DNA from: Cellulomonas sp. 73-92
GTDB lineage: Bacteria; Actinomycetota; Actinomycetes; Actinomycetales; Cellulomonadaceae
Direction: 5' to 3'
Assembly (NCBI RefSeq): GCF_001898175.1
Contig: NZ_MKTH01000004.1
Location: 62,001 to 126,000, forward strand
Length of the DNA stretch: 64,000 bases
Under the pieces are notes generated by a model. The model had not been told where the DNA came from. It was given only the letters and a program-made list of their open reading frames with translations, and did no database searches. This document shows, one piece after another, positions 1 through 7,851 of this stretch (positions within the stretch are counted from its first letter, which is position 1; every line of letters starts with the position of its first letter). Made by a program: the position numbers and the translations under genes.

Positions 1-1560
1 TTCACGCCCGACCCGGCGCCCCTCACGGTGGTCGCTCAGAGCCCGGCGCCCGGCGAGCCCGGGGCGGCCGTGGGTTCGCCCGTGTCGCTGACGATGAGCG
101 CACCGCTCGCGGCCGGGGCGACGCTCGGCCTGACGGCCGGGACGACGGCTGTGGCCGGCACGACCAAGCTCTCGTCCGACGGCCTGACCTTGACGTTCAC
201 ACCGTCCGCGGCGCTGGCGCCGAGCACCGCCTACACGGCGACCGCCGCGGGGCTCGTGTCGACGACGGGCGCGACCGCCGGTCCGGTGACGTGGTCCTTC
301 ACGACCGCGGCGAGCTCGGGGTGCCCGTGCACGTTGTTCAGTGAGGTCGTGCCGGCCACCACCGCGGCGAACGACAGCTCGGGCGTCGAGCTCGGCGTGT
401 CCTTCACGCCCAGCCAGAACGGCTCCGTCTCGGCGATCCGCTTCTTCAAGGGGACGGGGAACGGCGGCACCCACACCGGCACCCTCTGGAGCGCCACGGG
501 CACCGCACTGGCGACGGTCACCTTCAGCGGTGAGACGGCCAGCGGATGGCAGACCGCGACGCTCGCGACGCCGTACACGGTGACTGCGGGCACCACGTAC
601 GTGGTGTCGTACTTCGCCCCGCAGGGCCACTACGCGGTGACGCAGAACGCGTTCACGGCGGACGTCGTCGCGGGGCCGCTCACCGCACCCGCCGCCGGCA
701 ACGGGCGGTACCGGTACGGCGGCGGGTTCCCGACGAGCACGTGGCAGCAGTCGAACTACTTCGTCGACCTCGTGTTCACCCCCGCGCCGCCAGCGCCGCT
801 GACGGTGACCAGCACCGTCCCGACGGGCGGAGCGACCGGGGTGTCCACGGGTTCGACGGTCTCGGCGACGCTCTCCACGACGCCCAGCGCCACGCCTGCC
901 CTGGCGCTCACCGGCCCGGCCGGTGCGGTCGCGGGGTCCGTGGCCTACGTGGCCGCGACGGGCACGGTGACGTTCACGCCGTCCGCCGCGCTCGCCCCGG
1001 GCACCGTCTACACGGCGACGGTGACCGTCTCGGGCGCGGTGCCCGCCGGGGGCACCTGGAGCTTCACCACGGCGACCGGCACCGCGAGCCCGGTCTCGCT
1101 GTGGTCCAGCACGGACGTCCCGGTCTACGCGTCGTGGAACGACACGGCGAACGTGCAGGTCGGCACGCGTTTCACCAGCAGCGTCGCCGGGACCGTCACC
1201 GCGATCAAGTTCTACAAGGGCTCGGCGAACACCGGGGCGCACACCGTCAAGCTGTGGAGCGCGGGCGGAGTGCTGCTGGCGAGCGCCCCTTCGTCGGGCG
1301 AGACGGCGTCGGGCTGGCAGACCGTGACATTGCCGACTCCCGTCAACCTCACGCCGGGCGCCGTCTACACGGCGGCGTACGAGTCCGTCGGCGGGCTCTA
1401 CGCCGTGACGGTCGGCGGGTTGACGAACGTCCGCACGGTCGGACCGCTGTCGACCGTCGCCAACGGAGGGGCGTACGTGTACGGCGACGGCAGCGCGTTC
1501 CCCGCCGGCACGTCGTCCGCGTGGTACGGCGTCGACCTGGTCTTCGTCCCCGCCGGCTGA
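1..1560 (+). CDS. Secreted/surface DUF4082 and Ig-like domain protein (5' partial)
   Basis: The frame is open from the first base, so the N-terminus lies outside the window; about 519 residues are visible. In order they contain an Ig-like (SbsA/Big_5 type) repeat at about residues 10-105, a DUF4082 domain at about 110-260, a second Ig-like repeat at about 265-355 and a second DUF4082 domain at about 360-519. The DUF4082 units share the pattern FYKG/FFKG, TGxHT, LWS, SGETASGWQ and a closing VDLVF. Thr/Ser/Ala/Gly-rich composition with few Lys is typical of exported actinobacterial proteins. DUF4082 is found in extracellular, often carbohydrate-associated proteins; a role in surface attachment or polymer binding is inferred. 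A related DUF4082 protein lies at 14803-16434, so such proteins flank this half of the glycan locus. A strong terminator follows the stop codon. Confidence 0.85.
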   Translation, partial: FTPDPAPLTVVAQSPAPGEPGAAVGSPVSLTMSAPLAAGATLGLTAGTTAVAGTTKLSSDGLTLTFTPSAALAPSTAYTATAAGLVSTTGATAGPVTWSFTTAASSGCPCTLFSEVVPATTAANDSSGVELGVSFTPSQNGSVSAIRFFKGTGNGGTHTGTLWSATGTALATVTFSGETASGWQTATLATPYTVTAGTTYVVSYFAPQGHYAVTQNAFTADVVAGPLTAPAAGNGRYRYGGGFPTSTWQQSNYFVDLVFTPAPPAPLTVTSTVPTGGATGVSTGSTVSATLSTTPSATPALALTGPAGAVAGSVAYVAATGTVTFTPSAALAPGTVYTATVTVSGAVPAGGTWSFTTATGTASPVSLWSSTDVPVYASWNDTANVQVGTRFTSSVAGTVTAIKFYKGSANTGAHTVKLWSAGGVLLASAPSSGETASGWQTVTLPTPVNLTPGAVYTAAYESVGGLYAVTVGGLTNVRTVGPLSTVANGGAYVYGDGSAFPAGTSSAWYGVDLVFVPAG

Positions 1561-1570
1561 GCATCGCGAC

Positions 1571-1614
1571 ACACGTGTGGCCGCTCGTCGCCCGTCGACG
1601 GCGGCCACACGTGT
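1571..1614 (+). terminator. Hairpin terminator after the DUF4082 protein
   Basis: A perfect 14-bp stem (ACACGTGTGGCCGC paired with GCGGCCACACGTGT) encloses a further 5-bp stem (CGTCG/CGACG). It lies 10 bases after the stop codon. There is no U-tract, as is common in actinobacteria. Confidence 0.8.
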
Positions 1615-1624
1615 CCCCGGAGTG

Positions 1625-1675
1625 TTCACCCGTGCCCGCGGGGTGAAATGGCACCGAACCGTGGCAAAGGTGCCA
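1625..1675 (+). promoter_or_regulatory. Two adjacent dyads upstream of the sugar operon
   Basis: TTCACCC-N9-GGGTGAA (1625-1647) is followed at once by TGGCACC-N13-GGTGCCA (1649-1675). Both are perfect 7-bp inverted repeats in the 106 bases between the terminator and the first gene of the 1721-7831 operon. They look like operators; the regulator is unknown. Confidence 0.45.
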
Positions 1676-1720
1676 ATTCGGACACCAGACTGGAGGCCAT
1701 ACCGACCGGAACGAGGAGAC

Positions 1721-2782
1721 ATGACCGAGCAGCTGCGCGCCGCCGTGATCGGCGCGGGGTACTGGGGGCCGAACCTCGCACGCAACTTCCGCGGCAGCCC
1801 CGACTGGGACCTGGTCGCGGTGTGCGACCTCGACGAGGCCCGGGCACGCAAGGTCGTCGGCCCGCGGTCGACGGTCGAGGTGATGACGTCCGTCGACGAG
1901 CTGCTGGCGCGTGACGACGTCGACGCGGTCGCGATCGCCACCCCGGCCCGCACCCATGCCGCGCTGGCCACCGCCGCGCTGCGCGCGGGCAAGCACGTCG
2001 TGGTCGAGAAGCCGATCGCCGACGGCGGGGCGGCGGCTCGCCGCATGGTGAGCCTCGCGGCCGAGGTCGACCGGGTCCTCATGGTCGACCACACCTTCTG
2101 CTACACGGCCCCGGTCATGAAGATCCGGGAGCTCGTGGCCTCCGGCGACCTCGGCGAGGTGCTGTTCGTCGACTCGGTGCGGATCAACCTCGGCCTGGTC
2201 CAGCCGGACGTCGACGTGTTCTGGGACCTCGCGCCGCACGACCTGTCGATCCTCGACTTCATCCTCCCGGGCGGGCTGGTGCCGACCGCCGTCGCGGCCC
2301 AGGGGGCGGACCCGCTCGGCGTCGGCCAGTCGTGCGTCGGCTACCTGACGCTGCCGCTGCCGGGCGGGGCGATCGCGCACGTGCACGTCAACTGGCTCAG
2401 CCCGACGAAGATCCGCCAGGTCGTCGTGGGCGGCACCAAGCGGACGCTCGTGTGGGACGACCTTCAGCCGCAGCAGCGCCTCACCGTCTACGACCGGGGC
2501 GTCGACCTCGGCCGACCCGACGCGGACAAGGCGCGGGTCAACGTCTCCTACCGCCTCGGCGACGCCTGGGCTCCGGCACTGCCCGAGCGCGAGGCCCTCG
2601 GTGTCATGGTCGGCGAGCTCGCCGCCGCGATCCGCGAGCATCGGCCGGCGCGCACCGACGGGCACGCCGGCCTGCGCGTCCTCGACGTGCTGGAGGCCAC
2701 CTCGCTGAGCCTGGCGGACGGCGGCCGCCTCACCCCGGTGTCCACCGGGGCCCCGACGACGACGCTGGAGCCGGTCGCATGA
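1721..2782 (+). CDS. Gfo/Idh/MocA family NAD(P)-dependent sugar dehydrogenase
   Basis: The 353-residue protein starts at an ATG three bases after GAGGAG, which I prefer over upstream in-frame starts. The N-terminal Rossmann fold has GAGYWG at residues 11-16 and the family EKP motif at about 96-98 (catalytic Lys97). The C-terminal half is the usual Gfo/Idh alpha/beta domain with an HD-containing FWDLAPHDLSIL segment. Members next to DegT aminotransferases and hexapeptide acyltransferases (WlbA/WbpB type) oxidise the 3-OH of a nucleotide-linked amino sugar so that it can be transaminated. That role fits here, because an epimerase, an aminotransferase and an acetyltransferase follow with overlapping codons. 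It is the first gene of the 1721-7831 operon. Confidence 0.85.
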   Translation: MTEQLRAAVIGAGYWGPNLARNFRGSPDWDLVAVCDLDEARARKVVGPRSTVEVMTSVDELLARDDVDAVAIATPARTHAALATAALRAGKHVVVEKPIADGGAAARRMVSLAAEVDRVLMVDHTFCYTAPVMKIRELVASGDLGEVLFVDSVRINLGLVQPDVDVFWDLAPHDLSILDFILPGGLVPTAVAAQGADPLGVGQSCVGYLTLPLPGGAIAHVHVNWLSPTKIRQVVVGGTKRTLVWDDLQPQQRLTVYDRGVDLGRPDADKARVNVSYRLGDAWAPALPEREALGVMVGELAAAIREHRPARTDGHAGLRVLDVLEATSLSLADGGRLTPVSTGAPTTTLEPVA

Positions 2783-3783
2783 GCACGCTGCAAGGAGCGA
2801 ACGCCCTCGTCACGGGTGGGGCCGGCACGATCGGCTCGACGATCGTCGACCAGCTGCTGGCGGCGGGTGCCGGCAAGGTCGTCGTGCTCGACAACCTCGT
2901 CCGCGGCCGCCGCGAGAACCTGGCCGGCGCCCTGGCGAGCGGGAACGTCGAGCTCGTCGTCGGCGACCTGCGGGACCGTGACCTCGTCCACGACCTCGTC
3001 CGCGGCCAGGACCTCGTCTTCCACCAGGCGGCGATCCGCATCACCCAGTGCGCCGAGGAGCCGCGGCTCGCGCTCGAGGTGCTGGTGGACGGGACCTTCA
3101 CGGTGCTCGAGGCGGCGGCGGAGCACAAGGTGGGCAAGCTGGTCGCCGCGTCCAGCGCGTCGGTCTACGGCCTCGCCGAGGACTTCCCGACGAACGAGCG
3201 CCACCACCACCACAACAACGACACCTTCTACGGGGCCGCGAAGAGCTTCAACGAGGGCATGGCCCGGGCGTTCCGCGCGATGTACGGACTGGACTACGTG
3301 CTGCTGCGCTACTTCAACGTCTACGGCCCGCGGATGGACGTGCACGGGCTGTACACCGAGGTGCTGGTCCGCTGGATGGAGCGCATCGCGGACGGGCTGC
3401 CACCGCTCATCTTCGGCGACGGGCTCCAGACCATGGACTTCGTGTTCACGGAGGACATCGCCCGGGCGAACCTTCTCGCGGCGAGCAGCGACGTCGTCGA
3501 CGGCGTCTACAACATCGCCAGCGGCACGGAGACGAGCCTGCTCGGCCTCGCCCAGGCGCTGCTGCGGGCGATGGACTCCGACCTTGACGTGGAGCACGGG
3601 CCGGAGCGGGCCGTCAACGGCGTCACCCGTCGCCTGGCGGACACCACCGCGGCACGGATGGATCTCGGTTTCGAGGCGACCGTCGGCCTCGACGAGGGGT
3701 TGCGCCGGCTCGTCGAGTGGTGGCGGCCGCTGCGTGCCGAGATCGCGGCGGGACGGGCGCTGAGCGGGGCGGGGCGGGCATGA
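2779..3783 (+). CDS. NAD-dependent epimerase/dehydratase (extended SDR)
   Basis: The 334-residue protein starts at an ATG overlapping the previous stop (ATGA), implying translational coupling. It has the NAD-binding GGAGTIGS at residues 13-20, an SASVYG active-site segment at about 126-131 and the catalytic YxxxK as YGAAK at 151-155. It belongs to the UDP-glucose/GlcNAc 4-epimerase and dehydratase superfamily acting on nucleotide sugars in the cytoplasm. The exact substrate cannot be told from sequence alone. Its position between a 3-dehydrogenase and an aminotransferase suggests it supplies or remodels the hexose of an amino sugar. A His-rich stretch (RHHHHNND) replaces the more usual acidic/proline loop before the catalytic Tyr. 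Confidence 0.85.
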   Translation: MSTLQGANALVTGGAGTIGSTIVDQLLAAGAGKVVVLDNLVRGRRENLAGALASGNVELVVGDLRDRDLVHDLVRGQDLVFHQAAIRITQCAEEPRLALEVLVDGTFTVLEAAAEHKVGKLVAASSASVYGLAEDFPTNERHHHHNNDTFYGAAKSFNEGMARAFRAMYGLDYVLLRYFNVYGPRMDVHGLYTEVLVRWMERIADGLPPLIFGDGLQTMDFVFTEDIARANLLAASSDVVDGVYNIASGTETSLLGLAQALLRAMDSDLDVEHGPERAVNGVTRRLADTTAARMDLGFEATVGLDEGLRRLVEWWRPLRAEIAAGRALSGAGRA

Positions 3784-4904
3784 GCCGCATCAACGTCATG
3801 CAGCCGTGGTTCGGCCCCGAGGAGGTCGCCGCGGTGTCCGAGGTGATCGCTTCCGGCTGGGTCGCGCAGGGGCCGCGGGTCGCGGCGTTCGAGGTGGCGT
3901 TCGCCGAGGCGATGCAGGCGGGTCACGGGGTCGCGACCTCGTCGTGCACCACGGCGCTGCACCTGGCGATGGTCGTCGCGGGCGTCCGCGCGGGCGACGA
4001 GGTCGTCGTGCCCTCGTTCTCGTTCATCGCGACGACGAACGCCCCGACGTACGTCGGCGCGCGGCCGGTGTTCGCGGACGTCGATCCCGTCACGGGCAAC
4101 CTCACCGCCGAGACCGTCGAGGCGGTGCTCACCGACCGGACGCGGGCGGTCGTCGTCGTCGACCAGGGTGGTGTGCCCGTCGACCTCGACGCCATCCGCG
4201 CGGTGACGGACCCGCGCGGGATCGTCGTCATCGAGGACGCGGCGTGCGGCGCCGGCTCGACCTACCGCGGCCGGCCGGTGGGTGCCGGGGCCGACGTGGT
4301 GACGTGGTCCTTCCACCCGCGCAAGATCGTCACCACCGGCGAGGGCGGCATGCTGACGACGCCGCACGCGGCGTGGGCCCAGCGCGCCCGGCGGCTCCGG
4401 GAGCACGCGATGAGCGTCTCGGCCGCGGACCGGCACGCCAGCGTGCTGGCACCGGCCGAGGAGTACCCCGAGGTCGGCTACAACTACCGGATGACCGACC
4501 TGCAGGCGGCCGTCGGCCTCGTGCAGCTCGGCCGGCTGCCGGAGGTCGTCGCGCGCCGCCGGGAGATCGCCGCAACGTACGCCAAGCACATCGGGGAGAT
4601 CCCGGGGCTGCGCGCGGTCGCGGACCCGGCGTGGGGCACGTGCAACTTCCAGTCGTTCTGGGTCGAGGTCACGTCCGCATACCCGCTGGACCGCGACGGC
4701 CTGCTGGCATGCCTCGCGGCCGCCGACATCTCCGCCCGCCGGGGCATCATGGCGGCCCACCGGCAGCCGGCGTACGCCGGCGTGCGTCACGTGCCGCTGC
4801 CCGTCACCGAGCGGCTGACCGACGGCACGCTGATCCTGCCGGTGTTCCACCAGATGTCGGAGTCGGAGCAGGCACGCGTCATCGACGTGCTGGTGGGGGC
4901 CTGA
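3780..4904 (+). CDS. DegT/DnrJ/EryC1 family PLP-dependent sugar aminotransferase
   Basis: The 374-residue protein starts within an ATGA overlap. Fold-type I aminotransferase features are present: the substrate/PLP loop around SSCTTALHLAM (residues 54-64), the cofactor-binding Asp153 in IEDAA, and the Schiff-base Lys182 in WSFHPRKIVTTGEGG. The family transfers an amino group from Glu/Gln to a keto-sugar nucleotide. It is followed at once by a NeuD/PglD-like N-acyltransferase; in PglE/PglD-type pathways these two steps make N-acetylated 4-amino sugars. I infer the same here, with the donor 4-keto or 3-keto sugar coming from the two upstream enzymes. Confidence 0.87.
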   Translation: MSRINVMQPWFGPEEVAAVSEVIASGWVAQGPRVAAFEVAFAEAMQAGHGVATSSCTTALHLAMVVAGVRAGDEVVVPSFSFIATTNAPTYVGARPVFADVDPVTGNLTAETVEAVLTDRTRAVVVVDQGGVPVDLDAIRAVTDPRGIVVIEDAACGAGSTYRGRPVGAGADVVTWSFHPRKIVTTGEGGMLTTPHAAWAQRARRLREHAMSVSAADRHASVLAPAEEYPEVGYNYRMTDLQAAVGLVQLGRLPEVVARRREIAATYAKHIGEIPGLRAVADPAWGTCNFQSFWVEVTSAYPLDRDGLLACLAAADISARRGIMAAHRQPAYAGVRHVPLPVTERLTDGTLILPVFHQMSESEQARVIDVLVGA

Positions 4905-4905
4905 C

Positions 4906-5568
4906 GTGGCCGACCAGGTGCTGCTCGTCGCCGCGAGCGGCCTCGCCCGCGAGGTGCTCGCGGTTCTCCGCACGCGCGGCGGGTTCGACGTGGCGGGCTT
5001 CCTCGACGACTCGGCCGCCCTGCAGGGCACGACGATCGACGGGGTGCCGGTGCTCGGCACGATCGAGGAGGTGCGCGCGCACCCGTGGTGCGACGTCCTC
5101 GTCTGCGCCGGCCGGGGCGCCGCGCGGGAGGCCATCGTCGCGCGCCTCGACGCCCTCGAGGTGTCGCCGGCGCGGTACGCCACGGTGGTCCACCCCTCGG
5201 TCGACGTGCCGGTCGGCTGCGAGGTGGGGGCGGGGTCGATCGTCCTGGCCGGGGTGGTGATGACCACCTCCGTCACGCTGGGCGAGCACGTCGTCGTCAT
5301 GCCGAACGTCACGCTGACGCACGACGACGTGCTGCAGGACTACGCGACGGTGTGCGCGGGCGTGGCGCTGGGCGGGGGCGTCGTCGTCGGCCGTGCCGCG
5401 TACCTGGGGATGAGCAGCTCCGTCCGTGAGCACACGGTCGTCGGTCCCCGCGCGACCCTCGGCATGGGCGCCGTGCTGCTGCAGGACCTCCCCGCCGGCG
5501 AGACGTGGGCCGGGGTGCCGGCGCGCGCGCTGCCGGCGTACGACGAGCGGAAGGCATCTCTGTCATGA
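4906..5568 (+). CDS. NeuD/PglD-like sugar O/N-acyltransferase (left-handed beta-helix)
   Basis: The 220-residue protein starts at a GTG one base after the preceding stop. An N-terminal Rossmann-like domain (LLVAASGLAREVL; FLDDS; VPVLGT) is followed from about residue 85 by hexapeptide repeats (VPVGCEVGAGSIVLAG and later turns) forming a left-handed beta-helix. This two-domain layout is characteristic of the sialic-acid O-acetyltransferase NeuD/PglD family. It would acetylate the amino group produced by the aminotransferase just upstream, using acetyl-CoA in the cytoplasm. Assignment to N- rather than O-acetylation is inferred from operon context. Confidence 0.83.
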   Translation: MADQVLLVAASGLAREVLAVLRTRGGFDVAGFLDDSAALQGTTIDGVPVLGTIEEVRAHPWCDVLVCAGRGAAREAIVARLDALEVSPARYATVVHPSVDVPVGCEVGAGSIVLAGVVMTTSVTLGEHVVVMPNVTLTHDDVLQDYATVCAGVALGGGVVVGRAAYLGMSSSVREHTVVGPRATLGMGAVLLQDLPAGETWAGVPARALPAYDERKASLS

Positions 5569-6668
5569 ACATCCCGCTGGTGGACCTTGCCGCCCAGCAG
5601 GCCGAGATCGCCGACGAGGTGCGAGCGGGTCTGGACGAGGTGTTCGCGACCACCGCGTTCATCGGCGGGCCGGCTGTCGCACGGTTCGAGGCGGCGTATG
5701 CCTCGTACGTCGAGGTGGGGCACGTCGTCGGGGTCGCCAACGGCACCGACGCTCTCGAGCTCGCCTACCGCGCCGCCGGGGTGACCCGTGGCGGGGAGGT
5801 GGTCGTTCCCGCCAACACGTTCATCGCTACGGCGGAGGCCGTGTCACGCATCGGTGCGGTGCCAGTACCGGTCGACGTCGACCCGGAGCACCTGCTGATG
5901 GATCCTGCCGCGGTGCGGGCGGCAGTGGGGCCCCGTACGCAGGCAATCGTGCCGGTGCACCTCTTTGGGCAGGTGGCGCCGGTTGACGAGATCGGCAAGA
6001 TCGCGGCCGATGCGGGCGTTCCGATGATCGAGGACGCCGCGCAGTCCCAGGGGGCCCGACACAATGGCCGTGCCGCCGGATCGTTCGGCCTCGCCGCCGG
6101 CACGAGCTTCTACCCCGGCAAGAACCTCGGTGCGGCCGGTGACGCGGGGGCGGTGCTGTCGTCGGATGCCGACGTCGCTCGCCAGGTCCGGGTCCTGGCC
6201 GCCCACGGCTCGGCGCACAAGTACGACCACGAGGTGGTCGGGGTCAACTCGCGGCTGGACGCCGTGCAGGCTGTGGTGCTTTCTGCGAAGCTCAAGCGGC
6301 TCGACGCGTGGAACGCGGCGCGTCGGGCGGCCGCCGCCCGGTACGCCGAGCTCCTGGACGGCGTCGACGGTGTCCGGGCCCCGGTCTCCGCCGAGGGCAA
6401 CGAGGACGTCTGGCATCTCTACGTTGTGCAGGTCGACGAGCGGGACCGCGTGCTGGCGACGCTCAACGCCGCCGGGATCGGGGCCGGCATCCACTACCCG
6501 ACGCCGATCCACCTGACCGGCGCATACGAGTCGCTCGGGTTCGGCACCGGCTCCTTCCCCGTGGCAGAGGCGGCAGCCGAGCGCATTCTGTCTCTGCCGC
6601 TGTACCCGCACCTTACGGCCGGGCAGCAGGAGCGTGTCGTCGAGGTGCTGGCCCAGGCGGTGCGGTGA
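5565..6668 (+). CDS. Second DegT/DnrJ/EryC1 family sugar aminotransferase
   Basis: The 367-residue protein starts at an ATG inside an ATGA overlap (MNIPLVDLAAQ, a typical WbpE/FdtB-type N-terminus). It has GVANGTDALELA at about 56-67, IEDAAQSQGA with Asp158, and Schiff-base Lys186 in SFYPGKNLGAAGDAG. This subgroup includes 3-aminotransferases paired with Gfo/Idh dehydrogenases (WlbC/WbpE) and dTDP-3-keto-sugar aminotransferases. Two different DegT enzymes in one operon suggest either a diamino sugar or two amino sugars. It is coupled to the following glycosyltransferase by a GTGA overlap. Confidence 0.87.
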   Translation: MNIPLVDLAAQQAEIADEVRAGLDEVFATTAFIGGPAVARFEAAYASYVEVGHVVGVANGTDALELAYRAAGVTRGGEVVVPANTFIATAEAVSRIGAVPVPVDVDPEHLLMDPAAVRAAVGPRTQAIVPVHLFGQVAPVDEIGKIAADAGVPMIEDAAQSQGARHNGRAAGSFGLAAGTSFYPGKNLGAAGDAGAVLSSDADVARQVRVLAAHGSAHKYDHEVVGVNSRLDAVQAVVLSAKLKRLDAWNAARRAAAARYAELLDGVDGVRAPVSAEGNEDVWHLYVVQVDERDRVLATLNAAGIGAGIHYPTPIHLTGAYESLGFGTGSFPVAEAAAERILSLPLYPHLTAGQQERVVEVLAQAVR

Positions 6669-7831
6669 CGCTGCGCCGGCGGCGCGTCCTCGTCCACCTC
6701 AACAGCCTCGAACTCGGGGGGACGCAGATCAACGCGGTCGACTTCGCTGCGGCGCTCGCCCCGCTAGGGTTCGACTCCTGCCTCATCGGTCCGCGGCCGA
6801 CGCTGCCCGGGCCGAGCGTGCTCGACGTGGCACGCGATCGGGGGGTCGACATCGATCCGTACGAAGAGCCGGAGACAGTCCTTGCCCACGCGCGGCTGCT
6901 GTCGCGCTGGGCCGATCGCCTCGACGTCGATCTCGTGCATGCCTACGGCACGTGGGGCGCTGCCCGTTCGGTCTTCTGGGGGCCGAGCCGGTTCGCCAGC
7001 CGGCCCTGGGTGCTGACGATGTACGAGATGGTGCTCAGCGAGTCGGTGCACCGACACGTGCCCCTTGTCGTCGGCACCGAGTACCTGCTGGATGAGTGCG
7101 TCGACCGGCCGGGCCCGACCATCCTCATCCGGCCTCCGGTGGACATGACCCGCGACCGCCCGTCCGAGGTCCCCGTTGCGAACCGCGAACTGACGGTGGT
7201 CATCGTGTCCAGGCTCGAGGAGAACCTCAAGGCCGTCGCGATCGAGTCCGCGATCGGGGCGGTTCGGCTGCTCGCCGACCGAGGCATCGTCCTCAAGGTC
7301 GTCGGCACAGGGGCGGCGGCGCCACGGCTTCGCCTCCTGGGGCAGAGCGTCAACGCCGAGGTAGGTAGGGAAGCGGTGCAGTTCGTCGGCCCAATGTCCG
7401 ACCCGCGAGCCGCCTACGCTGGTGCCGACATCGTGCTCGGCATGGGGGGTTCCGCAGCGCGCGCGCTCGCGCACGGAAAGCCGCTCGTCGCGCAGGGAGA
7501 CAACGGGTGGAGCGAGATCTTCGAGCCCGAGACGGCGCAGCAGCTCGCCCGGAACAGCTACTGGAGCGACGAGAAGGTGTCGCGGCCCGACGAGCTGCTG
7601 GCGCGTCAGCTGACGCGACTCATCGACGACCCTGCTCTGCGCGTGGAGCTCGGGAGGTTCGGGCGCATCTTCGCGGAGAGGCACTTTGGCCTGGAGGCGA
7701 TGGCCGCACGCCTGGCCACGTTCTACGAGGAGGCGATCGCTGCGTACACGGCCGGGTCGTGGTGGGCCGACCTGCCAACCGAGGCCAGGCGCGTGCCCGC
7801 GAAGGTCGCCCGGGTACTCAGGCGTGCCTGA
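6665..7831 (+). CDS. Glycosyltransferase (GT-B, GT4-like)
   Basis: The 388-residue protein starts at a GTG overlapping the previous stop (GTGA). The N-terminus VLVHLNSLELGGTQINAVDFA is typical of GT4 enzymes. The C-terminal half has a nucleotide-sugar domain around IVSRLEENLKAVAIESAIGAVR and a GADIVLGMGGSAARALAHGKPLVAQG segment in place of the usual EGFGL(P/V)xxE motif, so the donor-site glutamates are partly replaced. It ends the amino-sugar operon and probably transfers one of its products onto the lipid-linked repeat unit at the inner face of the membrane. Third codon positions look less GC-rich than in the genes before it, by eye. Confidence 0.8.
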   Translation: MTLRRRRVLVHLNSLELGGTQINAVDFAAALAPLGFDSCLIGPRPTLPGPSVLDVARDRGVDIDPYEEPETVLAHARLLSRWADRLDVDLVHAYGTWGAARSVFWGPSRFASRPWVLTMYEMVLSESVHRHVPLVVGTEYLLDECVDRPGPTILIRPPVDMTRDRPSEVPVANRELTVVIVSRLEENLKAVAIESAIGAVRLLADRGIVLKVVGTGAAAPRLRLLGQSVNAEVGREAVQFVGPMSDPRAAYAGADIVLGMGGSAARALAHGKPLVAQGDNGWSEIFEPETAQQLARNSYWSDEKVSRPDELLARQLTRLIDDPALRVELGRFGRIFAERHFGLEAMAARLATFYEEAIAAYTAGSWWADLPTEARRVPAKVARVLRRA

Positions 7832-7851
7832 GCGCCGCCTCCTGGGACCTA

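Noticed and set aside
3199-3225. Run of four histidines in the SDR epimerase, possible metal site
   Set aside because: It falls in the variable loop before the catalytic Tyr where His and Asn are common; no other metal ligands are seen.
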